A DNA stretch of 61,430 nucleotides from Polyangia bacterium (lineage in GTDB: Bacteria; Myxococcota_A; Polyangia; Polyangiales; Polyangiaceae). Positions 25,556 to 34,802 of the stretch are shown piece by piece. Both the position numbers and the translations under genes were made by a program. The DNA is taken from contig JAUHZF010000010.1 in assembly GCA_030426145.1 (NCBI GenBank), positions 1 to 61,430 of the forward strand, written 5' to 3'. The notes under the pieces are model-generated. The model had not been told where the DNA came from and did no database searches. It saw only the letters and a list, made by a program, of their open reading frames with translations. Position 1 is the stretch's first letter; each line of letters starts with the position of its first letter.

Positions 25556-27247
25556 CTAGGTTCTTCGGGGAGGCGGACGCCAAGCTTCGGCCTCGCGTCG
25601 GTCTGGGTCATCGCGCTTCATGCGCAGGGTCGTGGCGCCGTCGTATTGGGTCGCTTCATCCGTCACGGCGTGCAGGTTGGCGTCCGAGAGATTGGCCTGC
25701 CGCAGGTCTGCCCCGTCGAGCCTGGCGTGCGAGAGGTCGGCGTGTTGCAACTTCGCCCCGCGAAGGTCAGCCCCCACGAAGCGCGCACCTTCGAGGATCG
25801 CGTCTCGAAGGTCGCACTTCGCCAGGACCGCGCGATCGGCGCACGCTTCGGTGAACGTGCTGTAGCGCAGCCTCCCAGCGTCGATTCTGGCGTCGTTCAA
25901 TTGCGCTTCACCGAAGAAGCTGCCCTTGGCGTCGGGCTCGATGAACCGCGCCTTGTCGAGCTTGGCGCGCTGGAAGTTGGCTTGGGTCAGGATGCAGCGC
26001 TCGAAGAGCGCTCCCTCGAGGTTACAGTCGGTGAAATCACTTCCCGTGAGGTCGCAGCGCGAGAAGTGTTTGCCCGCGAAGTCGCAACCCTTGAAGTTGC
26101 ACCGCACGAAAGAAAGCCCATCGAACTCGACCGTCGACCAGTCGACCCCGGCGAGGTCGGTCCCTTCGAAGGCGGTGCCCCGCAGGTTGGCGCCTTCGAT
26201 CTTGGCGCCCGTCATGTAGACCTGCTTGAAGCTCGCCTCGGAGAGGTCCGCGTCGGTCATGTCGGCTTCGTCGAGCATGCACAGCTCTGCCACACAGCCG
26301 CTGAGGTTCGCTCCGGCGAGGTTGGCGCCGTAGAGGATGACAGCGTGCAGTGGTCTACCCCGCAGATCGGTTCCCTGCAGGTTGGCGTGCGTGAGCACCG
26401 TCGACGACAGGACGGCCTCGTCGAGCTTCGCGTCGCGGAGGTCGACATCCATCATGACGGCTTGCGTGAGGTCGGCGCCGCGCAGGTCGGCCAGGCGCAA
26501 CGCCATCTCCGACAGCACGGTCTTGTCGAGCCGTGCGCCGCGCAAGTCCAAGGGAACGCCTTCGTCCGCGAGGAGGGTCTCGTGGAACACGACCCGCGTC
26601 ATGGCGCGCGGCAGCCGCGCGCCACGGAGGTCACAGCTGCGGAAGGTCACCGCCTCGAGGTGCGCCCCGTCGAAGTCGACCCCACCGAAGTCGGTCTTCA
26701 TGCACATCCAGTTCTCCAGGGTGCACCCCGCGAACGTGGCCCGTGCCGCGTTCGCCTCGAGCAGCACCATGTTCGTCATGGTGGCCCCCGAAAAATCGGC
26801 TCCCGACATCATCACGTGATGGAGCCAAACCGCATCGAGGTTGGCGCCGGCGAGAACGACGTCTTCCAGCTGGCACTCCGGCAGCTGAGCACCGTGCATG
26901 TGCACGTCCTGCAACTGGGCCCCTCGCCATTGGCACCCACTCGCCTTGAGGCCGTCCATGATCGAGGCCTTCGCGCGTAGGTGTGAGGCGTCGACCCCCA
27001 CCATGACGGTGCCTTTGAATGAGGCGTCATCGAGATGGGCCCCCCTCAGACTGGAGCCGATGATCTTGGCCTCGTCGAACACCGCCCCCGCCAGCTCAGC
27101 GTCCTGCAGGTTGACGTTGACGAGCTGGATCCCTTTCAGGTTGGCTCCGTCGAGTTTGGCCCCAGCGAGGTCGAGCCCCTGCAGGGTTTCGCCGGTGAAG
27201 TCGTAGCCGCTACGAACCAGCTCCTCGAGCTGCGGGCGGGTGATCAT
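25556..27247 (-). CDS. Large pentapeptide-repeat protein
   Basis: A 563-residue protein that is almost entirely A(D/N)LxX pentapeptide repeats from about residue 20 to 545, predicted to fold as one very long right-handed quadrilateral beta-helix. The N-terminal 20 residues (TRPQLEELVRSGYDFTGETL) precede the first repeat. The start at 27247 overlaps the upstream gene by ATGA; preceding in-frame sequence is shadow. It lies between two T6SS-associated genes, so it is likely part of, or cargo for, the secreted spike. Pentapeptide proteins can also mimic DNA, but nothing here points to gyrase binding. Confidence 0.82.
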   Translation of the reverse strand: MITRPQLEELVRSGYDFTGETLQGLDLAGAKLDGANLKGIQLVNVNLQDAELAGAVFDEAKIIGSSLRGAHLDDASFKGTVMVGVDASHLRAKASIMDGLKASGCQWRGAQLQDVHMHGAQLPECQLEDVVLAGANLDAVWLHHVMMSGADFSGATMTNMVLLEANAARATFAGCTLENWMCMKTDFGGVDFDGAHLEAVTFRSCDLRGARLPRAMTRVVFHETLLADEGVPLDLRGARLDKTVLSEMALRLADLRGADLTQAVMMDVDLRDAKLDEAVLSSTVLTHANLQGTDLRGRPLHAVILYGANLAGANLSGCVAELCMLDEADMTDADLSEASFKQVYMTGAKIEGANLRGTAFEGTDLAGVDWSTVEFDGLSFVRCNFKGCDFAGKHFSRCDLTGSDFTDCNLEGALFERCILTQANFQRAKLDKARFIEPDAKGSFFGEAQLNDARIDAGRLRYSTFTEACADRAVLAKCDLRDAILEGARFVGADLRGAKLQHADLSHARLDGADLRQANLSDANLHAVTDEATQYDGATTLRMKRDDPDRREAEAWRPPPRRT

Positions 27248-29577
27248 CGTTGCACCCGCTTCGTGTTGGCGCCCTCGAAGCTGGTGCGGTGCCCCAGCGC
27301 CTTGAGAAGCTTGGCGTCGTAGAGGTTGGCTCCTTCGAACGAGGTCCCGTCGAGGGTGGTCTTCGACAGGTCGGCCGACACCAGCTTCGCCTGCTTGAAC
27401 GTCGCGCGCGTCAAAACCGACTTGAAGAAGCGAGCTCCGGTCAGATCCGCGGCGTCGAAACGTGCCCCCGTGGCATCGACCTTCGTGAAGTGAGCAGATG
27501 GGAGCTGCGCATGTCGAATGTCGGCGTCGTCGAGCTGACACCCCGTGAAGTTCACCGTGTCTCCCGTCATGCCGATCAGCTTCGTTTCCGTGAGGATCGC
27601 GCCCTCGAAGCTGCATCCGGGGACCTCCGCGTCCTCGAAGACCGCCTTCGGCAGCTCGGCGAGGTAAAACAAGCAGGCGTCCAGGTGGGCGTCTCGAAAG
27701 TCGGCCCCGGGAAGCTGTGCGCTCTCGCAGTCGGCTCGAGTGAGATGGGCGCCACGAAAGCTCACTCCGGGAAGAACGGCCTTGGTGAAGAACACGTAGG
27801 TTCCCCGTGTGCCATCGAAGCGCGCACCCTCTCCGGTGGCCTCAGCGAAGAAGGCGGCCTCGAGCGAGGCGTGGGAGAGATCGGCCCGCGTGAGGTCGGC
27901 CTTGGCCGCGTTGACGCGCTCGAGCACGGCCCCCGACAGATTCGCGTCCGTGAGGTCGGCCTTGAAGAGCAACACTCCCTCGAGCTTGGCGCCGGACAGG
28001 TTGGTGCCCCGCAGCTTCGTGCGCGCGAGAATGGCCCCGGACAGGTTGGCGCCCGAAAGGTCCGCCCCCGACAGGTCGCGATCGCTCAGGTCGCGTCCGC
28101 TGAGGTCGACCCCGGGCTCCAGTGGCGGTTCCGGCGCTTGGGCCGGACTGCCGGGGGGCCGGTAGTTGGGGTCGAGCGCGAGTAGCCGGGGGTCACTGAG
28201 GCGCTCCTTCAGCCGTGCGGCCTCCTCCGGCGCATGGGCCTCCAGCTCGGGAAGGGCTCTCTCGATGTCTCCGAGGTCGATCCCGAGGTGCGTACGAGGG
28301 GCCGCCGGGTGCGGCACCGGTGGGGGCACGTCGTCGTCTTTGGCGATCGCTTCGTCGACCGCGGCGGCGAGGTCGATGCCGCCATCCGGACCCTTGGCGA
28401 GGGTCTCGGTCATGCCTGGACTCTCGCGTTCGATGAGCTTGACCAGCGCCTCGCCCACGCCCTCCTTGCGCCGTCCCGCTTTCAGCAGCTCGAGCTCTTC
28501 CCCCGTCAGGTTCTCGTCGAGGGCTTGCGGGTCTGCTTCGAACTTTCGCAGTCGTGCGTGGTACAGCTCCGCTGGCTGCGGTGGCTCGTCGAGTGGCTCG
28601 CTCACCACCAAGACGGTGGTCACGTCTTCGAGCTCGTCGTCGGCGACTTCGGTGCGGCCGCGCCAGGTGAGCAGGAGTTGCTGCTCGTCACCGTCGATCC
28701 ACAACGTGTCGAGCACCATGGCGACCTCGCGCAAGGTGCCCTGAACGTCATTGACGAAGCAACGTACCCGAAGGCCTGGCAGCTGCGTTCGCAAGACCTC
28801 GTGCTCGGGATGCAGGTTCTCGAGCTCGACCCATTCGTCGCCGCGGAGCGGCCGCGCCAACCATTGGTCTTCGGGAGCGGCGTTGAAGTAGCTCCACTGG
28901 AAGTCCTCGGCGAAGTATGGCGCTCGTGGCCGATAGCTTTCACCGTAGGCCGTGCCCAGCCGTGTGCGGCGGGGCGACCAATCGGGGGAGATGGGCCCGA
29001 AGCCGGCCGGCACCAGTCCTCGGCCTCGGCGGGTCACTGGGGCGTCGGGCGCTTCGATGCACGGCACGAGGTCACCGAGCTCGCCTACGCCAACCGGATT
29101 GAGCGTCGAGGTGGGGCCTCCGGCGCTGCGGGTCCAATCCAGGGACAGTTTGCGAAAAGCCTTGGGCGGGCCGGGACTGTCCCCGGTGACGCCTTCGAAG
29201 CGGCGGGGACCCACGATGCGCAGTGCCTTTCGCCAGCTCCCCACTTGGATCGACGCCGTGCATTCGGTGACGGCGCGGCCCCCGGCAGGATGGCAATGGC
29301 CGACGAAGAGGACCTCGGCCCTCGGCTTCATGGGCGCGAAGTCACTCGCATAGGTGAGCTGACCCTTCCGCTCGTCGTCGTCTTCCGCGTAGCCGTCGCC
29401 CGTGAGCGGACCTTGCACGATGGGCTCCAGCCCTGGCTCACAAGCCGGAGCTTGCGCGGTCGCGCCCTGCACCATGTCGAAGCGGCCCCGCACGATGAGC
29501 ACCATCTCCGGCTGCGGAGGCGACGTCGACGTCACCGCAGTGCCGAAGGACAGGATGCTGAGGTTCTTCGTGCGCAT
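27244..29577 (-). CDS. DUF2169 domain plus pentapeptide repeats
   Basis: A 777-residue two-part protein. The N-terminal half (about 1-330) is a DUF2169 domain (VGHCHPAGG, SWRKALRIVGPR, FNAAPEDQWLARPLRGDEWVELENLHPEH, LLLTWRG), followed by a helical and Pro-rich connector, then a pentapeptide beta-helix at 489-777 that begins DLSGRDLSDRDLSGADLS. The start at 29577 shares one base with the stop of the upstream gene. DUF2169 is the same domain as in 22545-23933. The fusion implies that the adaptor domain delivers or caps the helix on the T6SS tip (inference). Confidence 0.85.
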   Translation of the reverse strand: MRTKNLSILSFGTAVTSTSPPQPEMVLIVRGRFDMVQGATAQAPACEPGLEPIVQGPLTGDGYAEDDDERKGQLTYASDFAPMKPRAEVLFVGHCHPAGGRAVTECTASIQVGSWRKALRIVGPRRFEGVTGDSPGPPKAFRKLSLDWTRSAGGPTSTLNPVGVGELGDLVPCIEAPDAPVTRRGRGLVPAGFGPISPDWSPRRTRLGTAYGESYRPRAPYFAEDFQWSYFNAAPEDQWLARPLRGDEWVELENLHPEHEVLRTQLPGLRVRCFVNDVQGTLREVAMVLDTLWIDGDEQQLLLTWRGRTEVADDELEDVTTVLVVSEPLDEPPQPAELYHARLRKFEADPQALDENLTGEELELLKAGRRKEGVGEALVKLIERESPGMTETLAKGPDGGIDLAAAVDEAIAKDDDVPPPVPHPAAPRTHLGIDLGDIERALPELEAHAPEEAARLKERLSDPRLLALDPNYRPPGSPAQAPEPPLEPGVDLSGRDLSDRDLSGADLSGANLSGAILARTKLRGTNLSGAKLEGVLLFKADLTDANLSGAVLERVNAAKADLTRADLSHASLEAAFFAEATGEGARFDGTRGTYVFFTKAVLPGVSFRGAHLTRADCESAQLPGADFRDAHLDACLFYLAELPKAVFEDAEVPGCSFEGAILTETKLIGMTGDTVNFTGCQLDDADIRHAQLPSAHFTKVDATGARFDAADLTGARFFKSVLTRATFKQAKLVSADLSKTTLDGTSFEGANLYDAKLLKALGHRTSFEGANTKRVQR

Positions 29578-30794
29578 CAGCCGAGGAAGATCGAAGCCGC
29601 TACGCTCGACTTCGAGATGGATGAGATCGTCTTGGAGTAAGTATCCACCTCGAGCTCCCACCCGACGACGAGGTCCCACTTGTACCCCAGGGTGATCTCA
29701 CGGAACGAGCCGGCGTGGATCTCCAAGTGGGCCAGCAGGATGATCGCGACGGTCTTGGCCACGTCGAGTTGGAAGTGCCCACCGACGAAGATCTCGACCT
29801 TGCCTCCGAGGGTGATCTCCATGCCCCCGCCGAAGTTGTATTCGTTCGACCAGCCGAAGTGCGTCGCATTGACGAGCGTGTGCTCCGACGCCTTGCCCAC
29901 CGTCTCCGTGATGGTGCCCGCGTAGGTGTTGCTCGTGAGCGTTCCCCGCCCCACATCGACGGTCTCGGTGAGCGTCCCCGCTTTGGTGTCCGACGTGATG
30001 GTTCCACTCGCGTTGACCGTCTCGTTGATGGTCGTGGCGTAGGTCTCGGAGGTGATGGTGGCCACCCGCGCGCTCGAGTGGCCGACGTACTCGTTGATGG
30101 TGCTGGCGAAGGTCCCGTCGACGACGACGGGGTCGCCACGCGTGTCGTCCCCGGTGCCGGCCGCGGTGAAGGTGTCTGAGAGAGCACTGGGGATGGCGCC
30201 GATCGATGACGTCGTGCGCGACCCTTTGAACTCCTCTCGAAATTCGCCGTGGAAGATCTCGTGTACGTGGCCCTTGGAGGTTTCTTCCGTGACCTTCCAC
30301 GTGCCGCCGAACTTGGTCGACTTGTATTCGATCTTGGTGACCATGCCGGGCGCGATGTCACCACTGACCAGGTGCCCGCCCGAGGCGTCCCACACGACGC
30401 CATCGCCCACATCGTCCTGCCGACCCAACACCAGTAGTTGGTAGTTGCCTCCGATGATCTCGACCTTGTCTCCGTAGGTGGTGGAGATCCGGTTGCCGTC
30501 GGTGTGGTCGCGCCATCCCAACTTCTCGTGGATGCCGTCGGCCGTGTCGGCTTCGCCGAGGCGCGGCGTGCGAAGGTCGTGACCGGCACGATCCCGGGTG
30601 TGGCCGTGCTCGGTCTGGTCGAGCCACTCGGTGAACTTCCCCCAGAGCTCCTGCCCCTTGAGGGTCGGGTCCGACGCGGCGGCGATGCCGAGCCGCAAGT
30701 ACGAATCACGCGCGTTCGACGTGTCGTAGTTGGGGACGAAGATCTCGAAGTACTTGCCGTTGGCGACGGCGGAGGTGTCGATGTGATCGGCCAT
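29577..30794 (-). CDS. Repetitive beta protein of the T6SS island
   Basis: A 405-residue protein with no recognised enzyme motif. The N-terminus (1-120) is polar, and residues 120-200 contain beta-type segments (GDKVEIIGGNYQLLVLGRQDD). From about 225 to 305 a period of about 19-20 residues repeats in the pattern T(I/L)TSxTYAxTI(N/T)ETV, like the needle repeats of phage spike or VgrG C-terminal domains. The last 80 residues are alternating hydrophobic strands (GGKVEIFVGGHFQLDV). It lies between the DUF3540 and DUF2169 genes, consistent with a structural piece of the spike. Family membership is uncertain. Confidence 0.65.
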   Translation of the reverse strand: MADHIDTSAVANGKYFEIFVPNYDTSNARDSYLRLGIAAASDPTLKGQELWGKFTEWLDQTEHGHTRDRAGHDLRTPRLGEADTADGIHEKLGWRDHTDGNRISTTYGDKVEIIGGNYQLLVLGRQDDVGDGVVWDASGGHLVSGDIAPGMVTKIEYKSTKFGGTWKVTEETSKGHVHEIFHGEFREEFKGSRTTSSIGAIPSALSDTFTAAGTGDDTRGDPVVVDGTFASTINEYVGHSSARVATITSETYATTINETVNASGTITSDTKAGTLTETVDVGRGTLTSNTYAGTITETVGKASEHTLVNATHFGWSNEYNFGGGMEITLGGKVEIFVGGHFQLDVAKTVAIILLAHLEIHAGSFREITLGYKWDLVVGWELEVDTYSKTISSISKSSVAASIFLG

Positions 30795-30811
30795 GGCTCA
30801 GTCCCAGAGGC

Positions 30812-31324
30812 TCACCCGAGCAGGATCTGCTTTCCGTTCACGCTGGCGGTCTCCTCGGCCACGACGGCATGCTTCTTCGCGCGTTGCAGCGAGGTGCCCT
30901 CCACGTGCACGTGCGACTCTCCCGCATCGATGTTGAGAACGCCCCTCACGCGTTTGACGAACCGGTCGAAGGTCTGTCGCGAGGCTCGCGCCACGAGGTT
31001 GATGGCGTCGCCGCTGAGGTCGACGCTTTGCTCGCCGTGGATGGCGACGCGTCCGCTAGCTCGGATTTCCAAGTCTCCGTCGACATCCCAGCGCGTGGTG
31101 CCGGCGCCGTCGACGACGCCGATGACCCAGTGCCCGTCCCGGGGCCGTCCGATGACGAGCAAGGTGTCGCCCTCAGCCGGCAGATAGCGCTGGGTGAGGG
31201 CCATGGTGACGGAGACCTCTTCGCCCGAAGGAAGCCGTACCACCGGGCACGGTCCTCCCGCGACGACGCGGGCCGGGCCGAGGAAGGACGAGGTTTGCAA
31301 GAGCTCGGAGACGGGTGCGTTCAT
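30812..31324 (-). CDS. DUF3540 T6SS-associated protein
   Basis: A 170-residue protein with the DUF3540 pattern: an OB-like N-terminal segment with YLPAEGDTLLVIGRPRDGHWVIGVV, a beta-helix-like middle WDVDGDLEIRASGRVAIHGEQSVDLSG and a helical C-terminus. Families of this type always sit near vgrG and probably cap or bind the spike. The start at 31324 opens the minus-strand operon; a longer frame to 32656 is only the antisense of vgrG. A TATAGT (31355-31350, minus strand) about 26 bases upstream of the ATG is a possible -10 element, without a good -35. Confidence 0.78.
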   Translation of the reverse strand: MNAPVSELLQTSSFLGPARVVAGGPCPVVRLPSGEEVSVTMALTQRYLPAEGDTLLVIGRPRDGHWVIGVVDGAGTTRWDVDGDLEIRASGRVAIHGEQSVDLSGDAINLVARASRQTFDRFVKRVRGVLNIDAGESHVHVEGTSLQRAKKHAVVAEETASVNGKQILLG

Positions 31325-31396
31325 GGGTCGCTCGTGGGAAGGATCCGAGACTATATCGCCCTTGACCCGGGGTAGGGGCTTCGGTCTGCTGAGGGG

Positions 31397-32839
31397 GTGT
31401 CGATTCAAGATCATCGCGTCCGCCTCCTGAGCGAGGACTTCGACTGCTCCAACATGGAGATCCACCGGCTGCAGGGACGGGAGGCGGTCTCCCAACTCTT
31501 CTCGTTTCGGGTCGAGGTCACCTCGAAAGGCGAGCCGCCCTCCGGGACCGAGCTTGCAGGGTGCGGGGTGGAGCTCGTCTTCGAGCGAGAGGAGCAGGTC
31601 TATCGACGCATTCACGCCGTCGTGGCCGACGTCGAAGAAGACCTCGAAGAGGAGAACGCCTTCTACACGCTCGTGTTCCACCTCGTGCCGCGGGCGCACT
31701 GGCTCACCCTCGTGGAGGTGCAGGAGATCTACCAACACCTCACCGTGCCCACGATCATCGAGCAGAAGCTCGCCATGGTTGGGCTCGAGGCAGACTCCGC
31801 GATGCGCCTGAGCAGCAGCTACGAAGAGCGTGACTTCGTGGTGCAGTATCGCGAGAGCGATCTCTCTTTCGTGTCTCGACTGGCGGAGCACATCGGCATC
31901 AGCTTCTTCTTCGAAGAGAAAGACGGCTCGACGCAGATCGTGTTCACCGACCACAACGAGGGGTTCGGGAAGGTCGATGCTCACCACCAGCTGAACTATC
32001 GCGGGCGCGGCGAGCGCAAGGACGTCTTCGAGCTGCGGGCGCGCACCCAGGTGCTGCCGTCCGAGTTCGTGATGATGGACTACAACTACCGCACGCCCCA
32101 GGTCGATCTCACCTCCACGGCGACCGCCGACCATGGGTTCGCCGGTGGGGTCACCGAATACGGCGCCCACTACCGAAGTCCCGCCGCCGGCCGTCGCTTC
32201 GCTCAGATCCGCGCCGAAGCGTCCGACAGCCGCTATCGCGTCTATCACGCAGAGAGCACCCTCGCCGAGGTGGCGGCCGGCCACCGCTACCACCTCGCCG
32301 GGCACCCCCGTGTTCCCGAGGCCGAGCTCCTCGTCACCACGGTGGAACACGAGGCCGTGCAGTCCGTGTTCGGGCGCGAGCTCGGCACCTCCTACTACCG
32401 CAATCGGTTTACGGCGATCGACGCTCGACAAACCTATCGGCCGCCACGGGTCACGCCGAAGCCTCGCATCGTCGGCTGGATCCACGGCGTGGTTCAGCCT
32501 CGCCCCGAACAAGAGGTCGGCGACTTCGCGCAGCTCGACAACTGGGGCCGCTACGTCGTGAAGTTCCTCTTCGACATCGCCGAGCACCCCGAGCTGCAGG
32601 CGAGCAAGCCGGTGCGCATGGCCCAACCCCACGTGGGGCCCGACCATGGCATGCACTTCCCACTACGGCCTGGCGTCGAGGTGGCTCTCGCTTTCATGGA
32701 GGGCGACCCCGACCGCCCGGTCATCGTGGGCGCCATCCACAACGCGCGCACGCCAGATCACGTGACGGAGGCGAACCCCAAGCTGAACCGCATTCGCACC
32801 GGCACCGGCGTGCAGATCACCATTCAAGACGCACGCTGA
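31397..32839 (+). CDS. vgrG: VgrG-family type VI secretion spike protein
   Basis: Spike protein of 480 residues covering the gp27-like base (about 1-340; opens VRLLSEDFDCSNMEIHRLQGREAVSQLFSF and contains RYRESDLSFVSRLAEH-type sequence) and the gp5 OB-fold (about 375-465: GWIHGVVQPRPEQEVGDFAQLDNWGRYVVKF, RMAQPHVGPDHGMHFPLRPGVEVALAFMEGDPDRPVIVGAIHN). It stops just after NRIRTGTGVQITIQD, so the usual C-terminal beta-helix needle is missing. A GTG start is used. It is divergent from the operon of DUF3540, the repetitive beta protein and the pentapeptide genes, which may supply the missing helix. It ends 12 bases from the convergent transporter gene. Confidence 0.93.
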   Translation: MSIQDHRVRLLSEDFDCSNMEIHRLQGREAVSQLFSFRVEVTSKGEPPSGTELAGCGVELVFEREEQVYRRIHAVVADVEEDLEEENAFYTLVFHLVPRAHWLTLVEVQEIYQHLTVPTIIEQKLAMVGLEADSAMRLSSSYEERDFVVQYRESDLSFVSRLAEHIGISFFFEEKDGSTQIVFTDHNEGFGKVDAHHQLNYRGRGERKDVFELRARTQVLPSEFVMMDYNYRTPQVDLTSTATADHGFAGGVTEYGAHYRSPAAGRRFAQIRAEASDSRYRVYHAESTLAEVAAGHRYHLAGHPRVPEAELLVTTVEHEAVQSVFGRELGTSYYRNRFTAIDARQTYRPPRVTPKPRIVGWIHGVVQPRPEQEVGDFAQLDNWGRYVVKFLFDIAEHPELQASKPVRMAQPHVGPDHGMHFPLRPGVEVALAFMEGDPDRPVIVGAIHNARTPDHVTEANPKLNRIRTGTGVQITIQDAR

Positions 32840-32851
32840 AGCTTCATGCCT

Positions 32852-34258
32852 TCAGGCCGCCGACTCGGCGGTCGCCTCGTCGTCGTTGGCCGCGGCCTTC
32901 TTGGCCTTCGGCGTGGGCTTGGCGTTCCAGATCCGAAGCGAGAGAAGGAAGCCGACCACGGTGACCGGGAGCACGACGAGGAGCCAGATCCGCCAGTTGG
33001 TGGGTTCGGTCTGAGCAGGGCCCGTGGGCAGGACCTTGCTGATCAAGAGCGACTGGGCGCCGTAGCCCAGGTAGACCATGCCGTCGATGAGGCCCACTGC
33101 GACGCCGGCATTGCGACGACCGCCGAAGTCCATGCTCGCGGTACCGCTGAGCATGCCGTGCACGCCGATGATGCTCAGGATGGAGAAGATGAGCATATAG
33201 GCCGCGGCGGGGCTGGCGATGATGGCGGCCGAGAGGCCGATGGAGATGCCACCGATCGCGTAGAGAATGACGGCAGAGGGGCCCCGACGCGATTGGAAGA
33301 TGCGGTCGGAAATGGTGCCGGCGAAGACGCCGCCCAAGATGCCGGCGGCGCAGAGGAAGGCTCCCCAGTGGGACTGCAAGAAGCTCTGGCCGGTTTCGGC
33401 CGCGAAGACGTAGCCCCACTTCATGATGCCGCCGCGTACGAAGCCGCTGCACATCTCGATGAGCGCGATGGTGATGATGATGGGATTGCTCAGCATCCGC
33501 TTCACCACATCCAACACCGGGTCGGGGCCGTGATCATCCTCACCGCTCGAGGCGTCGCCGGTGTCGAAGTCCTCGTGACCGGTGTCGCTGGGCCGGTCGA
33601 AGACGAGCTTGAAGTCGATCGCCGCGAAGACGAGCAGGATGATGGTCGGGATGAAGAAGATCCACTGCGTCGGCAGATACTTCGTGATCGGCGTCCCCCA
33701 GTCGTAGGCGAAGTAGAGGCCGAGCGAGATGAGGATGCCGAAGATGCCGCCGAAGGTGCCTCGCTCGCGCACGTGGAACCACGATGCGTTGACCTTGACG
33801 ATCGAGACGGCGCCGAAGCTCTGGAAGTACATGTTCAGCGCGTAGAGCGCGCCGAAGGGAGCGACGAGGCTGCCGGTGTAGCCACTCTGGAGGACCAAGC
33901 CCATGCCGAGGTTGGCCAGGGCTGCGCCTAGGGCAGCGGCGATGATCGTCTTTCGACCGCCGTAGCGGTCGGCGATGGGGCCGTTGATGAGGAAGGCGAT
34001 CGCGTAGGTGGTGGTGCCGGCCACGGTGATGAGGCCCAGCTCCTCCTTGCTCATGATCCCCGTCGTCTTGGCGACGTTGATGTTGTAGCGCCCCATGTAG
34101 AGGAACGCGTAGGTGAGCCCGAGCGGTAGCCAGTTGAGCGTGCGGCGCTTCGTGTAGGCGTCCGAGTGGTCCACGTCGCCCTTCGGGAGGCGGCGAAGGA
34201 CGAAGAAGATGACCGTGAGGAGTCCCAGGATGGGGAGAATCTCGGAGAGGATCTTCAT
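32852..34258 (-). CDS. MFS transporter, organophosphate:phosphate antiporter type
   Basis: A 468-residue transporter with 12 predicted membrane helices. The layout and motifs (YAFLYMGRYNINVAKT near residue 50, GPIADRYGGRKTIIAAAL, the central charged loop at about 225-250) match the GlpT/UhpT/UhpC organophosphate:phosphate antiporter branch of the major facilitator superfamily. It probably imports a sugar phosphate or glycerol phosphate; the substrate cannot be read from sequence. It has an extra N-terminal hydrophobic segment and an Ala/Lys-rich tail. No sensor or enzyme genes of a Uhp/Glp system are adjacent. Confidence 0.88.
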   Translation of the reverse strand: MKILSEILPILGLLTVIFFVLRRLPKGDVDHSDAYTKRRTLNWLPLGLTYAFLYMGRYNINVAKTTGIMSKEELGLITVAGTTTYAIAFLINGPIADRYGGRKTIIAAALGAALANLGMGLVLQSGYTGSLVAPFGALYALNMYFQSFGAVSIVKVNASWFHVRERGTFGGIFGILISLGLYFAYDWGTPITKYLPTQWIFFIPTIILLVFAAIDFKLVFDRPSDTGHEDFDTGDASSGEDDHGPDPVLDVVKRMLSNPIIITIALIEMCSGFVRGGIMKWGYVFAAETGQSFLQSHWGAFLCAAGILGGVFAGTISDRIFQSRRGPSAVILYAIGGISIGLSAAIIASPAAAYMLIFSILSIIGVHGMLSGTASMDFGGRRNAGVAVGLIDGMVYLGYGAQSLLISKVLPTGPAQTEPTNWRIWLLVVLPVTVVGFLLSLRIWNAKPTPKAKKAAANDDEATAESAA

Positions 34259-34391
34259 AGCGACCTAGCTGAAGCACTTCCGCACGGCGGATGGACGTCG
34301 ACCCGTCCGACCGAAGCGCGGCCTCTATAACACGGGGGTAGGATTGCCGCCTACACGGCCGAGGCGGCGCCTCAGTGACGTTTCTGCGCCC

Positions 34392-34766
34392 TCAGGCGCC
34401 GCCCGTGCCGCCACCACCTGCGGTGCCGCCGGTGCCGCCGGTGCCCCCTGCGCCACCGGTGCTCGTCGTCGCGCCGGTGCCACCCGTGCCACCGGTGCCG
34501 CCGGTGCCCCCGCCGGAGCCGCCAGCCCCCGAGGTGGTGGTGCTGCTCGCGCTCGTGGTGCCGACGTCGTCGAGGCAGGCGAGGTCGGTGGCGCCCGAGT
34601 TCGGACAACAGACGGCGCCCTGGATGCTGTTCCGGGTCACGCAGGAGAGGCCGTCGGCGCAGTCCTCGTCGTTGTTCTCGGTGTCACACCGCTGCCCTTC
34701 GCCTTGCTTTCCGCAGCCATAGGCGAGGGTCCCGACGAGGAGGGCCGTGAGCATCCAGATGCGCAT
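34392..34766 (-). CDS. Small Gly/Thr-rich lipoprotein
   Basis: A 124-residue putative lipoprotein. A signal peptide ends at the lipobox LAYGC (Cys18). A Cys-containing header follows (GQRCDTENNDEDCADGLSC, then GAVCCPNSGATDLACLDD), then a 50-residue tail of GGTGGTGGT-type repeats ending at the stop. Composition and pattern match a widespread myxobacterial surface-protein type with the same header. The tail likely acts as a spacer. Function unknown. Confidence 0.7.
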   Translation of the reverse strand: MRIWMLTALLVGTLAYGCGKQGEGQRCDTENNDEDCADGLSCVTRNSIQGAVCCPNSGATDLACLDDVGTTSASSTTTSGAGGSGGGTGGTGGTGGTGATTSTGGAGGTGGTGGTAGGGGTGGA

Positions 34767-34802
34767 GGGCGGTCCGTAGCAGATCCCCTCGGCACCGTCA
34801 GC

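Noticed and set aside
31325..32656. N-terminal extension of the DUF3540 gene through vgrG
   Set aside because: The extension is antisense to vgrG; the DUF3540 domain begins at the Met at 31324.
22545..32839. A complete type VI secretion system
   Set aside because: Sheath, baseplate, ClpV and membrane-complex genes are not seen; only spike, adaptor and effector-like genes are present.
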